DNA from: Gemmatimonadota bacterium
GTDB taxonomy: Bacteria; Gemmatimonadota; Gemmatimonadetes; Gemmatimonadales; GWC2-71-9
NCBI GenBank assembly: GCA_003221985.1
Contig: QHUQ01000102.1
Location: 1-6,051, forward strand
DNA length: 6,051 nucleotides
Reading direction: 5' to 3'
Shown here piece after piece: positions 5,354-6,051 of the stretch. Under the pieces are notes generated by a model. That model had not been told where the DNA came from, did no database searches, and worked only from the letters and a program-made list of their open reading frames with translations. Position 1 is the stretch's first letter; every line of letters begins with the position of its first letter. Made by a program: the position numbers and the translations under genes.

Positions 5354-5791
5354 CCAGCGCTTCACTCTTCCTACTCGCGACGTCGTGATCGTTTCGACTT
5401 GGGACCCACGACGGAGAACGATCTTCGTATTCGACGCGCCCCAGCCGATTCCGTTAGGTCCGAAGATGACAATGGGATTGGAAACCTCGAGCGTGACGCC
5501 GTAGCTGGCCGGCCCCGGTGTTCTCCACCACGGAGTCCAGGCGCCTGTTTCGAAACGATCGATGCGGAGCGTGTCGCTGCTGAACGTGATGCGGGCGCGG
5601 GTCGCGTAGGCGATGGCGCGGTGCTGCCCGACGGCCAGTGCAGTCGTCACGTCGCGGGCTGCGCGCTCGGTCGCCATCCAATCCATAAGGCGCGCCGCGC
5701 GCGGCAATGAGAACGCCATGAGCGCCGCCGCGATGCAGATCACGACCATGAGCTCGAGTAGGGTAAACCCTAGGGCAAACCCCTTGGACAT
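5351..5791 (-). CDS. GspH/FimT-family pseudopilin with prepilin cleavage site
   Basis: A 146-residue type IV pilin-like protein, a minor pseudopilin of a type II secretion system or type IV pilus. The N-terminus MSKGFALG^FTLLELMVV carries the prepilin peptidase site: G8, F9 of the mature chain and E13, the +5 glutamate. A hydrophobic helix (residues 9-30) would anchor it in the inner membrane before assembly. The globular part ends with IVIFGPNGIGWGASNTKIVL and SRVGRV, the usual GspH/FimT C-terminal pattern. Length is normal for the family. No prepilin peptidase or other pilus gene is in the window. The ATG at 5791 is fixed by the short leader; it has no Shine-Dalgarno sequence, while TATAAA lies six bases upstream. 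It converges with the response regulator, with 148 bp between the two stops. Confidence 0.93.
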   Translation of the reverse strand: MSKGFALGFTLLELMVVICIAAALMAFSLPRAARLMDWMATERAARDVTTALAVGQHRAIAYATRARITFSSDTLRIDRFETGAWTPWWRTPGPASYGVTLEVSNPIVIFGPNGIGWGASNTKIVLRRGSQVETITTSRVGRVKRW

Positions 5792-5797
5792 GCGCCG

Positions 5798-5803
5798 TTT
5801 ATA
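5798..5803 (-). promoter_or_regulatory. Candidate -10 element for a leaderless pseudopilin transcript
   Basis: TATAAA on the minus strand ends six bases before the ATG, so transcription would start at the ATG. The possible -35 (GTGACG at 5828-5823) has a 19-base spacer and is weak. Confidence 0.45.
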
Positions 5804-5818
5804 CGATCGGCGCCGGCC

Positions 5819-5862
5819 GGCGCGTCACCGGAAAAACCCGGCGAAAAGCCCGAAAACGCGCC
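5819..5862. repeat. Nested GC-rich inverted repeats with A-runs upstream of the pseudopilin
   Basis: GGCGCGT (5819-5825) pairs with ACGCGCC (5856-5862). Within it, 5826-5831 pairs with 5838-5843, with one G-U on the minus strand, around an A-rich loop. Three A-runs (5832-5836, 5844-5847, 5853-5856) are spaced 9-12 bases apart, roughly on one helix face. The structure overlaps, and is incompatible with, the hairpin at 5844-5873. Confidence 0.4.
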
Positions 5863-5873
5863 ATTTGCGGGCT
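5844..5873 (-). terminator. Possible terminator at the end of a minus-strand gene
   Basis: On the minus strand AGCCCG (5873-5868) pairs with CGGGCT (5852-5847). A further AAA/TTT can form inside, and the stem is followed by a T-run that ends at 5844. The stem begins within the TAG stop at 5874-5872 of the open frame to its right. Stem length is modest (6 bp). Confidence 0.38.
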
Positions 5874-6051
5874 AACGCGCCGGGATTACGCGCGCTATGT
5901 TGGTGTCCGTGATGGTCTTGCCGTTCGGCACACCGGGTGCAAATGCGGGTTCGCGATGAGCACTGACACGTCCTCGCGGCCTACCGGACTGCCCCATGCT
6001 GTCTTTCTGCAGCGGGTGACCGATGAGCCAGCCACTTCTCCCGAGGTGCTG
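5872..6051 (-). CDS. Possible C-terminal end of a minus-strand protein (partial, unrecognised)
   Basis: A frame open from the window edge for 59 codons, ending in TAG at 5872. The C-terminus reads NGKTITDTNIARVIPAR and looks protein-like; the more upstream part is arginine/glycine/serine-rich and less convincing. A hairpin with a T-run starts at the stop, which supports a real gene end. Third-position G+C is about two thirds, no better than that of the competing plus-strand frame, whose codons align exactly with these. I do not recognise a family. It would lie 80 bp upstream of the pseudopilin on the same strand. Confidence 0.33.
   Translation of the reverse strand, partial: QHLGRSGWLIGHPLQKDSMGQSGRPRGRVSAHREPAFAPGVPNGKTITDTNIARVIPAR
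5956..6051 (+). CDS. Possible start of a plus-strand protein (partial, unrecognised; competes with the minus frame)
   Basis: An open frame from ATG 5956 for 32 codons to the edge, beginning MSTDTSSRPTGLPH. No Shine-Dalgarno sequence or clear promoter precedes it. A 20-codon frame (5897-5959) overlaps its start as ATGA, which would fit translational coupling. It occupies the same codon register as the minus-strand frame, so at most one is likely to be real. No family recognised. Confidence 0.25.
   Translation, partial: MSTDTSSRPTGLPHAVFLQRVTDEPATSPEVL

Noticed and set aside
1..6051. CRISPR array, tRNA, rRNA, insertion sequence or att site
   Set aside because: No regularly spaced direct repeats of suitable length, no tRNA-like cloverleaf, no transposase or integrase frame and no terminal inverted repeats with target duplications were seen.

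Overview
This is a GC-rich (roughly 60-65% G+C) bacterial chromosomal window with compact genes on both strands and no rRNA, tRNA, CRISPR array or transposase that I can see. The mix of genes suggests a free-living Gram-negative-type bacterium: two glutamine synthetase I subtypes side by side, a futalosine-pathway menaquinone enzyme, an HD-GYP response regulator and a GspH/FimT pseudopilin. The style of the proteins reminds me of Gemmatimonadota or a related phylum, but that is an inference without a database search.

Left part (1-2042, minus strand): a tandem nitrogen-assimilation pair. The upstream gene (715-2042) is a GSI-beta-type glutamine synthetase. It has lost about 50 residues and its reading frame in the middle, through either a real deletion or an assembly error. 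The downstream gene (638 to beyond position 1) is a GSI-alpha-type glutamine synthetase and is intact as far as it is visible. A 19-bp GC-rich hairpin fills most of the 76-bp gap between them. Upstream of the pair are a near-consensus sigma-54 site (2079-2094) and a possible sigma-70 promoter (2101-2129). This arrangement resembles the dual promoters of enterobacterial glnA.

Middle part: an 81-residue protein of unknown function (2222-2467, minus), closed by a terminator, is divergent from a three-gene plus-strand run. The run holds a zinc-ribbon/membrane-anchor/helical-repeat protein (2528-3220), an MqnD-like enzyme (3217-4098, ATGA overlap) and a REC plus HD-GYP response regulator with a TTG start (4129-5202). 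A strong palindrome at 5206-5246 closes the run. Two degenerate 7-bp-period arrays and a pair of interleaved inverted repeats lie inside coding sequence here.

Right part: a GspH/FimT pseudopilin (5351-5791, minus) converges on the response regulator, with three hairpins between them. Upstream of the pseudopilin are a candidate leaderless promoter and overlapping hairpins. The last 180 bases can be read as the end of a minus-strand gene or the start of a plus-strand gene, and I cannot decide which. The left pair would make glutamine from glutamate and ammonia, the MqnD-like enzyme would serve the respiratory quinone, the regulator would act through cyclic-di-GMP, and the pseudopilin would belong to a pilus or secretion machine encoded elsewhere.
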